DNA of 64,000 nt from Branchinecta lynchi. Lineage: Eukaryota; Arthropoda; Branchiopoda; Anostraca; Branchinectidae. Positions 63,518 through 64,000 of the stretch are shown one piece after another. Both the position numbers and the translations under genes were made by a program. The stretch is from positions 15,208,030-15,272,029 of the forward strand of contig JAKZAP010000016.1 of assembly GCA_023053575.1 (NCBI GenBank), in the 5' to 3' direction. Numbering within the stretch: position 1 is the first letter of the stretch; each line of letters starts with the position of its first letter. The notes under the pieces were generated by a model. The model was given only the letters and a program-made list of their open reading frames with translations. It was not told the origin of the DNA and made no database searches.

Positions 63518-63581
63518 GTACGTTCTCCTTAAAGAGGGCCTGAAAATGTGCTATTAGGCTAAAAACAAACCTCTCTCCGTA

Positions 63582-63782
63582 ATACTCTTGATGACTAACT
63601 TTGTATGTCGATACAAACTCGCCGGATACCTAGTGAAAGAGTCAGAGGCGGTATCACCTAGGGTATCACAGCTGCTCCCGAAGATCGCCGGGATCGTTTG
63701 ACAGAGGACTTGAGTTGTTGAGTTTGAGTCGTTAGTGAGACGTTTTATCGTTCTTTCTGAGGATCACTGGCGCGTTTTTCAC
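63582..63782 (-). mobile_element. Family E MITE (E5) after exon 14
   Basis: ATACTCTTGATGACTAACTT, GGTATCACAGCTGCTCCC, CTGAGGATCACTGGCGCGTT. The inner-left terminus of the family is lost at about 63782. Confidence 0.78.
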
Positions 63783-64000
63783 GAAAATGTGATTCCCACT
63801 GACACAAGTACACGCAAGTTTATGTCACGGATCTAGCACCGTTTTGAGCCGAGAATACACGAAAGGTAGCCCGTAATGTCGAAAGCGTAGACGTGTATGC
63901 TGCACTTTTCCTTGAGAGGTATTACGTGATAACACTGGTTGTCGCTGAGATTGGCGCCTTTATAGCCGGGATCACCGCATAAACATGTCACCAAGAGATA

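Overview
The window is a repeat-dense piece of an invertebrate (non-vertebrate metazoan) nuclear genome. The signs are spliced exons separated by 0.6-11 kb introns, LINE, LTR and MITE families, GACA/GACG-type microsatellites, and no bacterial-style operons. Species cannot be read from the sequence. Short elements with internal tandem repeats and a PHD-finger CR1/L2-type LINE are compatible with a marine invertebrate, but that is inference.

The only host gene I can support is one plus-strand integrin alpha gene that runs through the whole window. Fourteen exons (3466-63517) join in one open frame of about 645 codons, and every splice phase is compatible. They encode beta-propeller blades 2-7 (with FG-GAP calcium loops), the thigh domain and the start of calf-1. 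No I domain is inserted between blades 2 and 3. The signal peptide and blade 1 lie upstream of the window. The rest of the calf, the transmembrane helix and the tail lie downstream. Intron 1 appears to use a GC donor.

The introns are filled with mobile DNA. Intron 1 (3573-12596): two family A elements with ~136-bp internal repeats, a family B minisatellite interrupted by one of them, a third family A copy, and LINE fragments, one split by a 468-bp insertion. Intron 2: a large fold-back next to exon 3. Intron 3: an apparently intact antisense two-ORF LINE. Introns 4-5: family A copies, fold-backs, and a ~400-bp direct duplication on both sides of exon 5. Intron 6: two hairpin-ended family C elements, the second split by two short retroposons and by an LTR retrotransposon that itself carries insertions; then a hammerhead-like motif. 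Intron 8: an antisense LINE whose reverse transcriptase is split by family A, which in turn contains a CAGGGTTGCC-ended transposon. Introns 9-13 and the 3' flank: PIF/Harbinger-like MITEs (D), a second MITE family (E, once nested in D), TA-flanked MITEs (F) and an R1/Jockey-like LINE remnant.

The repeats are unrelated to integrin function but set the size of the locus. Several insertions sit within about 10-50 bp of splice sites. Insertion order can be read from the nesting.
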